Below are positions 53,048 to 63,800 of a stretch of DNA of 64,000 nucleotides, in pieces. The DNA comes from Gracilariopsis chorda. Taxonomy: Eukaryota > Rhodophyta > Florideophyceae > Gracilariales > Gracilariaceae. The stretch's first letter is position 1. Each line of letters opens with the position of its first letter. Below the pieces are notes generated by a model. The model was not told the DNA's origin and did not search any database. It saw only the letters and a list, made by a program, of their open reading frames with translations. Both the position numbers and the translations under genes were made by a program. The stretch covers positions 1 to 64,000 of the forward strand of contig NBIV01000030.1 of NCBI GenBank assembly GCA_003194525.1, given 5' to 3'.

Positions 53048-54363
53048 CTGCTACAACAGGCATTGCAGCTTCGTTGTACGAAGGTGGCCGCACTTTACAT
53101 AGCCTTCTCGGACTGGGTGTAGCTGATAGGGACAGCACAAGCAACACTACAGCCACTTTGTCAAAGTACGGTCCCCGATCTCAACGTGCAGAACTGCTAC
53201 GCGAAATACAACTGCTCGTCTTGGATGAGGCGTCCATGCTCTCAAGAAAGCTCTTCGAACTCATGGATGCGTTGCTCAAAGATCTTCGCTGCAGTGGAAT
53301 GGAAAACCCACCTCCGTTTGGGGGCTTGACCATCGTTCTATCCGGCGACTACTCCCAGCTGCTTCCAGTGGTGCCGCAAGTGTACATGGAGGCCGAGCCA
53401 AGTGGAAATGTGAGACGAGTGTACACAAACATTCTCAACGAATTGCCGTGGAAGAGTGATCTGTGGACATTGTGCTCGGTTCAAGTGCTGTACCTCACGG
53501 AACAAGTACGCCAAGCGGATGATCCGGCATTTGCGTCGCTGTTACGTTCCATTGCACGAAACACAATATCCAACAACGCTCCACTACCACTCAGATCTAC
53601 CGGTGGCATGCAAACCGCCTACCAATTCCTGTGGAAGTGGCTCACAACACGACGCAAGGAGGATGTGGATCTCAGCAAAATGCTCATTGCCTCCACAAAT
53701 CAGTTGGTCGACGAACATAATGCGGCAGCGCTAGATCTGTTTCCTGGTGAGCGCTTCACTCTTCCGTCAGCGACAACCGTGCAACCTGTTCGTGGACAGA
53801 ACCCAGAGTCTGCCTTTGCCAGTTCTATTGTCCCCGAGTTTGCATATCAGTATGCGCCTACTGGAGTACCGCCTCATAACTTGGACTTGAAGATTGGTGT
53901 GCCAGTTATGGTCATTCGGAACGTGCTGCATCCCGCTGTGGTCAACGGAAAGCTGTTCGTAGTCGTGCGTGTCGATCAATTTACGATACAGGTGGCTCGA
54001 TTCGACGAGAACAGACAGGTGCTCGAACGACAGCTCCTGCATCGTATCGACTTCGAGTTTTCTTTCGCAGATATTCGCATGATTCGAAGGCAGTTTCCCA
54101 TTCGTCTCGCGTTTGCAGCTACCGTTCACAAAGGACAGGGAGAGACGTTGGATGGCTTGGTTGTGGATGTGCGATCCAACTTCTTCTGCGCTGGTCAGTT
54201 GTATGTCGCATTGTTGCGCGTTCGAAGGAACGACCATGTGCTGCTCCTGCATGATCCGCAGCTTACACCCTCAAATGCGCACACAATTCATCCCATGCCT
54301 GTTCCCATCGCCAACCCAGTGCTGCCTGAAGCTATTCAGTTCTGCATCCCTCCACAACCGTAA
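52903..54363 (+). CDS. PIF1-type helicase domain of the Helitron
   Basis: 486 codons overlapping the Rep frame by 145 nt in another phase. Walker A GSAGTGKT (about residues 22-29), Walker B LLVLDEASML (about 105-114), GLTIVLSGDYSQLLPVV (motif III), LTEQVRQ (motif IV) and AATVHKGQGETLDGLVVDV with YVALLRVRR (motifs V and VI) are all present. The frame has no ATG at the fusion point: it is the C-terminal half of a Rep-helicase fusion separated by a one-base difference near 52890 (CCGCATTGCAACAACG) or by a frameshift event. It unwinds DNA during transposition. The helicase part looks intact. Confidence 0.88.
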   Translation: MQQRQALQERTSTPGNVFFVQGSAGTGKTYVLNLLRDIVESEGMLAEMTATTGIAASLYEGGRTLHSLLGLGVADRDSTSNTTATLSKYGPRSQRAELLREIQLLVLDEASMLSRKLFELMDALLKDLRCSGMENPPPFGGLTIVLSGDYSQLLPVVPQVYMEAEPSGNVRRVYTNILNELPWKSDLWTLCSVQVLYLTEQVRQADDPAFASLLRSIARNTISNNAPLPLRSTGGMQTAYQFLWKWLTTRRKEDVDLSKMLIASTNQLVDEHNAAALDLFPGERFTLPSATTVQPVRGQNPESAFASSIVPEFAYQYAPTGVPPHNLDLKIGVPVMVIRNVLHPAVVNGKLFVVVRVDQFTIQVARFDENRQVLERQLLHRIDFEFSFADIRMIRRQFPIRLAFAATVHKGQGETLDGLVVDVRSNFFCAGQLYVALLRVRRNDHVLLLHDPQLTPSNAHTIHPMPVPIANPVLPEAIQFCIPPQP

Positions 54364-54510
54364 TCATATCTCTCGCATTCTTCTTTCATTGAATTAAACT
54401 ACTTGCTTTTCTCCTTTTGTTTTCTCCACCCTCTTTTTTCCTCACCGCTGTTTATCACTCCTCCACCGCGGCGCGCAGCGCCGCCCGCGGCCGAAGGCCC
54501 CTTCCTCTTG
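54364..54510 (+). other. 3' terminus of the Helitron
   Basis: A T/C-rich trailer, then GCGGCGC-GCA-GCGCCGC (54468-54484, 7-bp arms), GGCC-GAA-GGCC (54489-54499), 11 nt, CTTG. The same series with small changes ends at 55402. Confidence 0.6.
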
Positions 54511-55352
54511 TCTCAACACCCCCACTCTTAATGATTTACACATGTATGAGGGGGGTGTTGTTGATTGACGGGAGGCGTTGCGCCACAAATTCGCTTTGCA
54601 CGCACCCGTTTGCGCATGCAAAACGCCCATTTGGCGCAACGCCTCCCTACCATTTAAAAAATTCAGCAGCAGCAGCAGCAGCAAAGCTTCCTGCTTACTG
54701 GCTGGCACTCCCATAATGACTGCAGTGCCAACCAGTTAAACAAAGCAACGTGTCGCGCTTTCTCATCATTGGCTGGCACTGCAGTCAACTTAGATACCTA
54801 AACACAAACCCTAATGGCTCCACATACTCTAGGCGCCGCGGCGCCCCGTGGTTCTACGAGCGCTATTGCGAGCGCAAGCGAGCAAAGTGCTCGGAGAGCC
54901 TCCGAACGCTACTAAAAACAAAAAGGTACATTCTCAACACCCCCACTCTTAATGATTTACACATGTATGAGGGGGGTGTTGTTGATTGACGGGAGGCGTT
55001 GCGCCACAAATTCGCTTTGCACGCACCCGTTTGCGCATGCAAAACGCCCATTTGGCGCAACGCCTCCCTACCATTTAAAAAATTCAGCAGCAGCAGCAGC
55101 AGCAAAGCTTTCTGCTTACTGGCTGGCACTCCCATAATGACTGCAGTGCCAGCCAGTTACACAAAGCAACGTGTCGCGCTTTCTCATCATTGGCTGGCAC
55201 TGCAGTCAATGTAGGTACCTAAACACAAAACATTACTGCTCTACATACTCTAGGCGGCGCGGCGCCCCGTGGTTCTACGAGTGCTATTGCGAGCGCAAGC
55301 GAGCAAAGTGCTCGGAGAGCCTCCGAACGCTACTAAATACAGAAAGCTACAA
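54511..55352 (+). repeat. 421-bp direct repeat, two copies
   Basis: Copies at 54511 and 54932 share start TCTCAACACC and the end CGCTACTAAA; only scattered substitutions and a 30-bp variable segment near 54800/55220 differ. The first 140 bp are shared with 47840-48004. Confidence 0.92.
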
Positions 55353-55402
55353 AAACAACGCGGCGTGCAGCGCCGCCCACGGCCGAAGGCCGTTTCCACT
55401 TG
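54511..55402 (+). mobile_element. non-autonomous Helitron copy, head to tail with the first
   Basis: Begins TCTCAACACC at 54511, directly after the CTTG end of the autonomous element, and ends with the same hairpins and CTTG at 55402. Inside, a 421-bp unit is present twice (54511-54931 and 54932-55352), almost identical. Each unit has CAACACCCCC (54514) and its complement GGGGGTGTTG (54551), the 15-bp hairpin GGAGGCGTTGCGCCA, a (CAG)n tract, and CGGAG-AGC-CTCCG near its end (54892 and 55313). No coding capacity. Microsatellites and hairpins of this sort are typical of short Helitron derivatives. Confidence 0.65.
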
Positions 55403-56552
55403 TCCACAAGATAATGGTTATCGGTGGAGAAACGGAGGTCTGTACTACAGTAAGGTCTGACCACGTGTGCAGTTCAAAGCGCGCTGTACCAATTGGTTAG
55501 TGTGAAACCTAAGTTAAAGTGACTAATTAATTGTATTACTAATATATTTAACTATTTTATATAGATAGTGACACTCCGATGCTGTATCGTAGCGTCATGC
55601 CACTAATGTCAACCCCAAAGTATGCCATGTAGTAGAACGCACCTGTTATTGAGCCTTACTGACCATTAAGGTTAGTTCAGCGCTGCCTCTGCAAGGATGC
55701 TAAAGTTGAGCACTTCTTGGCCAAAGTTTGATACCAATTGGTTTTTATTATCAACTTTTTGGTTGACCTAAGACTATGCAGGCTCTAATAGCCCGTGTGC
55801 GTCGTACGACGAACACCATTAATATCTTGCGGTTAGGCTGCCTGGGTATCTTGCGCCACTAGTGGTTTCGTGCTGCCACTGCCATCCGGTTACCCAACTT
55901 TTACATATCAGGTTGAGCTCTCGCTGCACTCCCGCCAAACGTTATCATAACGGACTCCCTACGTAGTACTCGACACACAATTGATTGTACTGCACAAAGC
56001 CAAACAGCAGTACAGTGGAGATGTGATATATAAGCCAAAATAGCAGCAAAGCAAAGTAAACATGAGGTATTTAGGATCAATGGCCAATCGACTCACATTC
56101 GTTTGTTCGTTTATTTTGAGTTTGTACACCGCTCTGTTTTGTTTGAAGGTGACAAGGGCAGACACATTGGTTGATGTCTGTCAAGCGAGAGAATTTTGCT
56201 GTTCTTTACGATTGTCTGGTTTATTATATCCATAATGCCATTATTTAAGGATGAATATAGTAATGAGAATCTTCTGGAAGGCACTAGTTCTGCCCACGGA
56301 CACATTTCAAACTTTTAAAAACGAAGGATCATGGGATGTTTTTTCACGTCTCTGGACAAAGTTTTGCCAGAAGAGAAGAAATAAAAACAGCGCAGGACGC
56401 TGGCCAAGTTCAACCACTTAAATGCTTAAATAAGACCTAAAACAGACGTTTCGATCACTATAGTGATCAATAGAAACATCTTTGAGGCACTCGAAGCACT
56501 TTTTACGGTGATTTGAGCACTTCAACACAAGTATGGTTTAGTCGCAAATACT
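55403..56552. other. no gene seen
   Basis: AT-rich DNA right of the Helitron copies, with only short frames. Confidence 0.5.
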
Positions 56553-58147
56553 TTACAGTCGCCGCTGCTTTTGCCTTAAACGTACATCAACGGCAGTTGT
56601 AGAGCTTTCACTGGCTGCTGTAGACCTTTTCGACGAAAACCATCCGTCATACAAGGGCTTGAACCACTCACCTAAAGTCTTTTCTTGACGCAAACCAACA
56701 ATCCGCAGTGCAGAATATGCCGTCTCGCTGCTAAGCAGCATCAGGCCACCGTTAGTGCCGGTCATCCTAAACTGACGAAGCACAAACCAATCTGCGCATC
56801 ATTTTCCAACGGTTAAAGGCACAAAAAAGTTTGCAGTCACCTGTTCCAAATGTCTCTTCAGATCCGAAACTTGCTCTCCTTCAATAGTTCGTGGCGTGTA
56901 AAGAACTTTGCTCAGTGAATAATTTGGTTTGGCAACAGCTATCGAAATGTTCAAACATTCTTGTAAAGAAGTTGGAACAGTTTACATAAACCGTAGAACC
57001 TTCGCAAACTTCTCCGTTCCTTGTTCCTGGACAGCCACTGCACTTATTTTCTTCTGCCCGACAACCGACGCACCCGAAGCTCCAACATTCTTCGTCACTA
57101 AAAAGGCCTCCGGCCCAAGCTGTGGGTTGTCCTCGACCACAAAACCTCGCCTCTGATCCAACTGAACGTTGGAAACAATGTCAGTATCTCCGTTTTCGCC
57201 GCCATCTGCAGCGAGGATATCCACAGTCGTCTCTTCCATGTCCTGCCCTTCCTCGAGATCACCCCTGCTGGGGTTGGGATACGAGAAGGCAACGAATGGA
57301 TGAACGCGAAGTAGGTGGTCGGGCATTACGAGTACTGAGCTGAAGCCAAACTCAGTCAAAAGTTAAATAAAAGTACCCTACCGTAATCTCTGTCGGCCGT
57401 GACTATGCAAGAGTTAGTCGCGCCTTCCCCACGATCTTCAGTTAGCACCTCAAACAAGCGACGAACTGAATCAAGTTGAGATTCTCTTCGAATTCTGAAA
57501 CGCAAGGCGAGCACAATTCAGAACAGTGCATCAGCCACTGCGTCCGCAGAATGTCCCTACTTGTCTGCTTTTCTCGCGCTTAGCATCTTAACTTGATTGT
57601 CGTTGGCACCCATACCGTAGTGATCGTCATCCAAAGTAACAAGGAGGTAAAGCTGGGTAAAAACACTTTCTTCTTGTCCTTAAATGATAGCTCCTCGATT
57701 TCCTCCAGCTATGGCTTTTGGTCTTGTTGCGAGTTTCATTCTATCTGTCCATCTTTTTCCCGGCCCGTAGCGGAAAATGCGAGTATGTTGTGTGCAATGA
57801 ACCGAATCCTCTCAAGAGAGGGTGCCGCAAAGCCAGACTGTCGGAGTACATCAATTCTTGCAAAACCTAAACCAAGTTGCGTGAGACAGCAGCAGTACAG
57901 CAACATAGCGGTACATTTAGGAAATCTTAATGGCGTCAATAGAGAGCTCCCGCAGCCTGATGAAATCATTAAGCCATTTTTTGAGCTTTAGTAGGACGCA
58001 ATTCATGAACAAGATTACGAATCTCCCCCTTGGTGGTGCAATGTCCTGCACGACGCACTCTACCTTAATCCTGGCAACTGCTGTTTCGCACAAAAGTTTT
58101 GCACGCTCTTGTAGAACTTTTTGAGCAAAACCTTGCTTTAGATCCAA
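56553..58147 (-). pseudogene. decayed transposase-like gene (probable DDE type)
   Basis: Read on the minus strand, a continuous stretch near 57650-57380 gives LVTLDDDHYGMGANDNQVKML, RKADK-stop-GHSADAVADALF-stop, RLFEVLTEDRGEGATNS and CIVTADRDYG, in one frame with two stops. The next frame (57359-56982) continues SVLVMPDHLLRVHPFVAFSY and an acidic segment (DMEETTVDILAADGGENGD); the last (56783-56553) has GLRQEKTLGEWFKPLYDGWF. The VTLDDD and TADR-YG strands look like DDE transposase strands. It could be another acidic-enzyme gene. At least three frame breaks; clearly dead. Superfamily not assigned. The extent upstream of 58147 is uncertain. Confidence 0.5.
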
Positions 58148-58639
58148 AGATACAAATCTCGAAGAACAAATATTTCATCCCTCACTAGGATCGACTCTGT
58201 TTCCACCAGAACTGCGACCTGAACGTATGCTCGTACTCGTCCACATGATCTGCAATGACCACGCCTCCTAGAACTATCGTGTGCTCTACTGCGTCCTCCT
58301 ATTTTGCCAAGATGCAGTTTGTGCAGGTTTGGAAGAATCTTGCTCATCAATTTGCACTATGGCTATAGTATCAGCTATCTGTGTAGTTCTCGTCAGAAGT
58401 ACATTTGTGGCGTTATTGTCGTTTGCGTTTGCACGCTGTATTCTTGAATTGCTTTGTTCCGTCTATGACACGGGAAGAATTTTCGATTCAGATAAAGACG
58501 ACGATTGAAGTCAAGAAGTCTTGCAGGGCATGGCAGTTTGTGTTGACGACTACTTGTCGTAGAGTTGCGTTGCATAGACGGCATCAAACACAGTGTCATT
58601 TCCTCTCGTATCCAAACAAGTCCTAGCACGTTCTTTTAG

Positions 58640-59230
58640 GAACTCCTAGGGGTTTTGAGAGGAGCGCAAAAGCTCGCGAGCGACGTTGGAGGTGTGGTTA
58701 GTGACGATTTCTCCAATGGCAGGCCCTTCTGCGCTGGCACGGCGGTAAGCGGGCTCCTAAAGATGTAGACCAAAAACGGTAAGTAGAACCTGTAGGCGAA
58801 TGTGTAGTACGATAGTTGTAAAAGTTAGGATAGATTTAGAAGACCAGACCTGTCAACACCCTCTGTGCGCAGCTGGAATACGGGCAACCGTATGGTCCTT
58901 TACTGCTTATCTTCTACTCGTCTATCTCACTGCTCTAGAGACCAGTGTGGTGTAGTAGCTAGCCTAAATTAATTTTCTAACTACCAGACCGGTCGGTGAG
59001 ATTCCACCCGTGCGGGAGCTCACGTGAAAGTAGGCTTACAGCCACACATTCACACTCCCTTCACTTTCATGGGATTTCCAAAAGGTGTTCGATGAAAAGT
59101 AAAGTGCTAAAGACCGATGAAGTGCTATGGCCCGTTAACCATCAATGGTAGACACTACTGGGAATTGAATCGAAGACCTCCGGTACTGTACTCGACACAT
59201 GTAATGTCGCATATAAATACCACGCGGTAA
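58640..59230. other. no gene seen
   Basis: Mixed sequence left of Copia C2. The outer end of its LTR may lie here, but no partner repeat is in the window to prove it. Confidence 0.4.
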
Positions 59231-59468
59231 CCCACCAGTGGGCAGTTAGAACTGACCTACGTCGACAGACGTGGTGGGCGTGGACGTGCTTTGCTGTAGT
59301 TCCCTCACACTTGTACCGCAGAATTGAGGGGTCTGGCGCAAGCTAGATAAGAGGGGCTTTCTGGATTCCGTGCCGTACGCCTCCGTTCTTGGTGATTCAT
59401 TTTTCATTCCCGTGCGGTGATGCTTCCCTTTTGGCCAGTTGTAGTAACCAGATTGTCCTGCTGTTTGG

Positions 59469-61168
59469 TTAATCCAAGCGGATGATATATTGCGCGGGCC
59501 TAACATGCCACTTTCCTTGAAGGGGAACCCGACGAAGTGGTGTGCGGTCAATTTTTTTGGTGAAGTGGTCCGCAAGGTTTTGACCACTGCGAATAAAATC
59601 GATGTCGGAGATATGACCCAAGCGGCATCCTTCACGGGCGATATCAATATCTATCATCAACCGTTTCTCAGCGGTGCGTGACCCCTTGTGGATAATGTCG
59701 AATAGCGACTTAGAGTCCGTAAGGAGACAAACCGATAGCGGAGAACAGTTCAGTAGAAGCCCAAGTTCGGTCGAAAGCTGTATGCGACATCAAAAATGTC
59801 AGCAAAAGCTATGAGATCTACCGCAAAATCCGAACGGGTGACTCTACGAGCCTTATAATATTTAAAACCAATGGGTAGTACGGTTCCAAAGCGGTCTGAA
59901 AGGAACACAAGATAGCTCAATTGGGAGGTCAGATCAGCGTTGGTGGCGGACGATGTGTCCGATACACCAAGGATGTGCATCGAGCGGATGTTCAATTTGG
60001 GGAACCCGAGCGATACATCATAATGTTTCACCACCTCAGGGGTATCATGGACTTGTTTCAGTATCCTTTTACGGTCGGTATCAAACCTTTCCCAGGTGAC
60101 TTGTGTAAGCTGCGAGACCTCATAAAGGATGTCGATGCGCGAGTGGGTAAGCCAGGCCAGCTTCATGCGAACGGAAGCGAATTTCTCAAAGGTGCAAGTG
60201 GCCGATAACGGTGGGAGCTTTTCAATATACTACCACTGCGAGATGCGGGGCTGTGCCATTTGATCTTTTTCAATCTGAAAACCTGTGAAGGTGCACGGCA
60301 ATTCTGAGTCTGGTTTTGTTTCAAACCGTTCTCGGGTCCGTCCACAGAGTTTTCGAAACTCATCTGTCCCAGTGCGGGATAGGTCATTGACATATGAACC
60401 TGATATACCTATAAGGATTCCCTTGCGGATTAGATAGTAGAGGGCTGGATCAGAGCGTAGCGCTTTCATACCCAAGTCCGAACGGTGATGCTTATCCATC
60501 GTGGCGAACCAAAGGTCTCCTGATTCGCATAGACCATAAAGATGTTTTAGAAGCTGCAAGCACTGATGAGGCTCAAGGTCGAATTCCGGAACGGGTTCTG
60601 CGATATAGAGATCACGTGAGAGTGGTTCCATTGACTGCAAGTATGCTTGCGTTATGTCATTGTTCCAAACCTCGTATTCCAAAAGGGTCAAAAGTGCAAG
60701 GATAACCCGAACGGTCCGTGGCTGTAGTGTCTGACTGTAGTGCTCCATAAGGTGTTTCATCCGATTTCGGTGGCCTCCGATAACATATCGGGCTTTGAAC
60801 CTTTCTTGACCGTCTTTGGAGGACATTGTAGCTAAAAAATGACCTGGCAAGACATTACCGTCTGGTGGCATGTCTTCCTTGAGGACAACCTTGAAGGTAC
60901 CGTGATCTAAAAGTCTACGCAATTCGGCTTTCTTCGCATCTTTCGTCCGGGGGTCTTTTGCCCGGGGATCGCCAGCACTGTGAATCTCAGTCAAGTAGAT
61001 GTCATTGACATCCGAACGGTATTTCAAGAAAACATTAAGGGTTTCACACAGGTAAGTGTGCGATACCTCTGAGGCGGAGACATAGGGTTCTACTTGCGCA
61101 AAGCTGAACAAGCTTAGATCCGAGTCGGGAGATAGACGCAAGTATACCAGCTTGGAACTATTATCCAC
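59469..61168 (-). pseudogene. reverse transcriptase and RNase H of Copia C2
   Basis: RT is the 312-codon frame 60230-61168: ERFKARYVIGGHRN, WNNDITQAYLQS (first catalytic Asp), RDLYIAEPVPEFDL, LLKHLYGLCESGDLW, then GSYVNDLSRTGTDEF, where YVDD reads YVND, so one catalytic Asp is Asn. RNase H follows at 59750-60166 (LAWLTHSRIDILYEV, GVSDTSSATNADLTSQL) and its end at 59469-59660 (GHISDIDFIRSGQNLADHFTK, the Copia C-terminal aD-x-xTK motif). Confidence 0.85.
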
Positions 61169-61177
61169 GGTATTAAA

Positions 61178-62023
61178 CTAAAAGGTTCCAATCCATTCTC
61201 TTATACGGTTTGCAATTAGCTTCTCCCTCCAGACGAGGACTTTATCACCAGCTCGGTACGCAAAATTGGCCGATGGTGGAAAATTATGACGCAAGGCGCG
61301 TTGAAGGCGGAGCGTTGCCATGTGTTGTTCCATCTCCCTCCGTGCAGTGCTTGCCAATATGGCTCTCTCGTCCAGGGTGGACTTTGAAATTAAGTATTCA
61401 CGGATCATTCGGAGTGAGGGAAATTCCACAAATACCAGTACGGAGGGAACTAAACCTTCTGGTCGGAGAGTGTGGTTCATCGCATAAAAAGTGAATGCCA
61501 GTAGCATGCTGGGGTCCATATCGGGTGAGGCCAACTTCAACTTCCTAAAGGTCTTCCGAAGAGGGTCATGGTAGCGTTCACCAATACCCAGAGAGGAGTG
61601 GGACTCAATACTCATGCGGACGACATCAATGTTCGAAGCCATCGCAAGGGAAATGAATCTGTTCACAAAGGCCGAGTCTTGGTCCACCTTTATACGGTTC
61701 GGTATACCAGTTTATATCAGTATTCAGCACTGAACAATTCATTTCCATATGGTCTTAGTGGATACATCCAATACGAACCGAGCGGCGGAGAAGTGAGTTT
61801 GTGCATCAACCATGTGGAGCACCGGTTTCCCATCGAGGTACATGATATCAATGATCACTTCGTCATTGAACCGAATGTTTTCGGTACCAAGGGAGACTTT
61901 AAACCGAGTTGGTCCGGCTTGGATCCTTCGAAATCGGTCATAAGAGCGACTGATCTCTTCGAGTTGTTTCTGCGTCTCTGGGGTGGTGTATTCTGGAGAA
62001 GCTTTCCTCAGGAGATTGTACAA
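61178..62023 (-). pseudogene. integrase of Copia C2
   Basis: DIMYLDGKPVLHMVDAQTHFSA (first Asp) at 61739-62023 and VDQDSAFVNRFISLA (second Asp) with ESHSSLGIGERYHDPLRK (Glu in GERYH) at 61178-61687. The two frames are separated by stops near 61700-61738. A basic end (REKLIANRIREWIGTF) follows, as in the Copia integrase C terminus. Confidence 0.82.
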
Positions 62024-62180
62024 TGTTTGCGAGGACGGATGGAAAAACTGTCCATGCAGTTTGGTTAACTGCTCTGTAGTGAACAGCGTTAAGACCGGAA
62101 CGGATTATTGGGCATAGAGGTGTCCATCAAACCTTTTCAACGGTATGTGCCAATCATCCATGGCGTAGGAGTTATCTCCA

Positions 62181-62615
62181 TCATCCACAATGGTCCGTTT
62201 GACAAGCCGATTGGTGACGGTGCACGGGATCGAGCACATCCATTCCCATTAAGGCAGGAACATCGGCTGATATAACATCAAACAAAACCAGTATGGTGGG
62301 TACTCCAGGCGGTGTGTTCAATGGGATCATTACTCTTCCTAAGGAGTCGTATACCGAGTCGGCAGATCTGAACTTGCGGTTAGAACGAAGTGGTCGTAAC
62401 CTTTTCCCAATGCAGTGGTATATCCTACGCGCTTCTTTCATACCGATAACTGAGCACGGTGCGCCTATTTCAACGCAAAAGCCAGGGCGGTATCCTTTTT
62501 CCGTCCGCTTGGTGAGGGACGTGCTGTAAACAGGAGTAAGTTCTACGACTTCTTTCTGATGCCTGTTACGCTTAAAGCGTTTGCATCTGAGGACGGTGCT
62601 GTGGTGAGCAGACAA
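62181..62615 (-). pseudogene. protease of Copia C2
   Basis: The frame has GFCVEIGAPCSVIGMKEARR, where the protease D-x-G/A motif (usually VDTGAPxSV) reads VEIGAP, so the catalytic Asp is Glu. VLFDVISADVPALMGMDVL is the second half, with the L-G-M-D-x-L end typical of retropepsins. Inactive as written. Confidence 0.7.
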
Positions 62616-62647
62616 CTTATATGGATGTCTAGGATCAAGTACACCTT

Positions 62648-63601
62648 CTAGGCATCCTGACGAAAATCCGAACGGCCTTTGAAGCTAATCTGCTTCTTCG
62701 GCACGATTTTAACCGTAAGCAGAGAGGAAAGTGTGGACGACAAATGCGTCTGAAATTCCCTTTCGGTCATATGGTTCGTCAAGTTAACTTCCTCTGAGGT
62801 GTTCGGTTCATCCAAGTGGTGACTGGACGTTAACGCGTAGAACGTTTCCAGATCGGTTACCTCTTGGGTATCCGGGTAGGAGTCAGATGAAGATTCTTCA
62901 TCCCTGAGGCCGTTAACAACCTCTAAGAGGACATGGATAGCTGGGGTTCCCTGCTTAAGGGATTGAGCTACGCCATTCCGAATGCGGTTGAACCTTGAAC
63001 CAGTGAGGTGGTCCTTGGCGAAGTGGTCTTCGCTGCCGCATATATGGCACTGCATACGCTTGCCGTCTTTCCCGATGGGGTTGCAGCGCCTGTACGGTGT
63101 ACAAGAGCGAACCTTGTAGCGGCTTGGCGGTACACCATATTGCTGGTAGAATGTACCTGCAGCGGGGGATGAGGCATTACCAGAAAGGGTTTTCTTTTCT
63201 TACTCCAACTGGATCTGTTCCCTGAGAGCTGTCACAAACCTATTGAAGGTGAATCGCGCGGTGGTCATTTGCGATATGGGGGTCTCTGCCCATGACTGGG
63301 TCAGAACAGCCTTACGAAAAAATCGTTTCTTATGCTCATCTGAACGGAATTGCGGGGGAGCCTGAGGAGTAATGGCGTTGATCTTGTCCACCAGTTGGGT
63401 CAAACCTGAATCGGAGTCAGTCACGTCCTTGTCCTCCATCACCTGATCGATAGTAATACGTTCCAACTCGCCTTGCGCAGCAAGCTGACCAGCGTCATTG
63501 TCATTATCGTTGAGCATGAACTTGACCATTGCCTGAAAGGACATATCCCAAGCGGTGTTCTCAAAGAAGAATTCCCGAGCGGGTCCACCAAAGGCGTTCA
63601 C
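62648..63601 (-). pseudogene. gag of Copia C2 with zinc knuckle
   Basis: Two frames. The right one (63200-63601) is helical (FMLNDNDNDAGQL, then PPQFRSDEHKKRFFRKAVL). The left one (62648-63055) starts with CHICGSEDHFAKDH, a zinc knuckle of the form C-x2-C-x4-H-x4-H in place of CCHC, and then an acidic tail. The bridge between the frames (63056-63199) is broken. Confidence 0.7.
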
Positions 63602-63800
63602 AAAGAACTTCTGGCACTGTTCTTGTGAGAGCTCAAACTGTTGAGCACAAAATTCATAATCCAGAAGGTTGTACCGAATGGACTGTCCTTGGAGCCAGTG
63701 AACTTCATGTCTTTGAAGTAAGTGGCAACCGAAGCAGCTTTCTTCGAAGTGTCCTTAGTTGGGTATCAAGGTGTAACCGAAGCGGTGTTGTGTTCTGAAT

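Larger units (their letters stand above)
47835..54510 (+). mobile_element. Helitron with Rep and PIF1-type helicase frames
   Basis: Helitrons replicate by rolling circle with one Rep-helicase protein. Here a Rep frame (48926-53047) is followed by an overlapping PIF1-type helicase frame (52903-54363). I place the 5' end near 47835 (TCTC) because 47840-48004 matches the beginning of the short copies that follow the element (54511 and 54932). I place the 3' end at 54510 because a GGCC-GAA-GGCC hairpin (54489-54499) lies 11 nt before CTTG, followed by T, as at 55402. Helitrons usually end in CTRR, so CTTG is a variant. Ends are inferred, the coding part is certain. Confidence 0.75.
59231..63800 (-). 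mobile_element. decayed Copia retrotransposon, element C2
   Basis: From right to left: gag with a zinc knuckle, protease, integrase, RT and RNase H, so integrase precedes RT as in Copia. Different from C1 in every domain. Many stops and shifts. The right end, with 5' LTR and primer-binding site, is probably beyond the window; no LTR pair was found. Confidence 0.8.
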
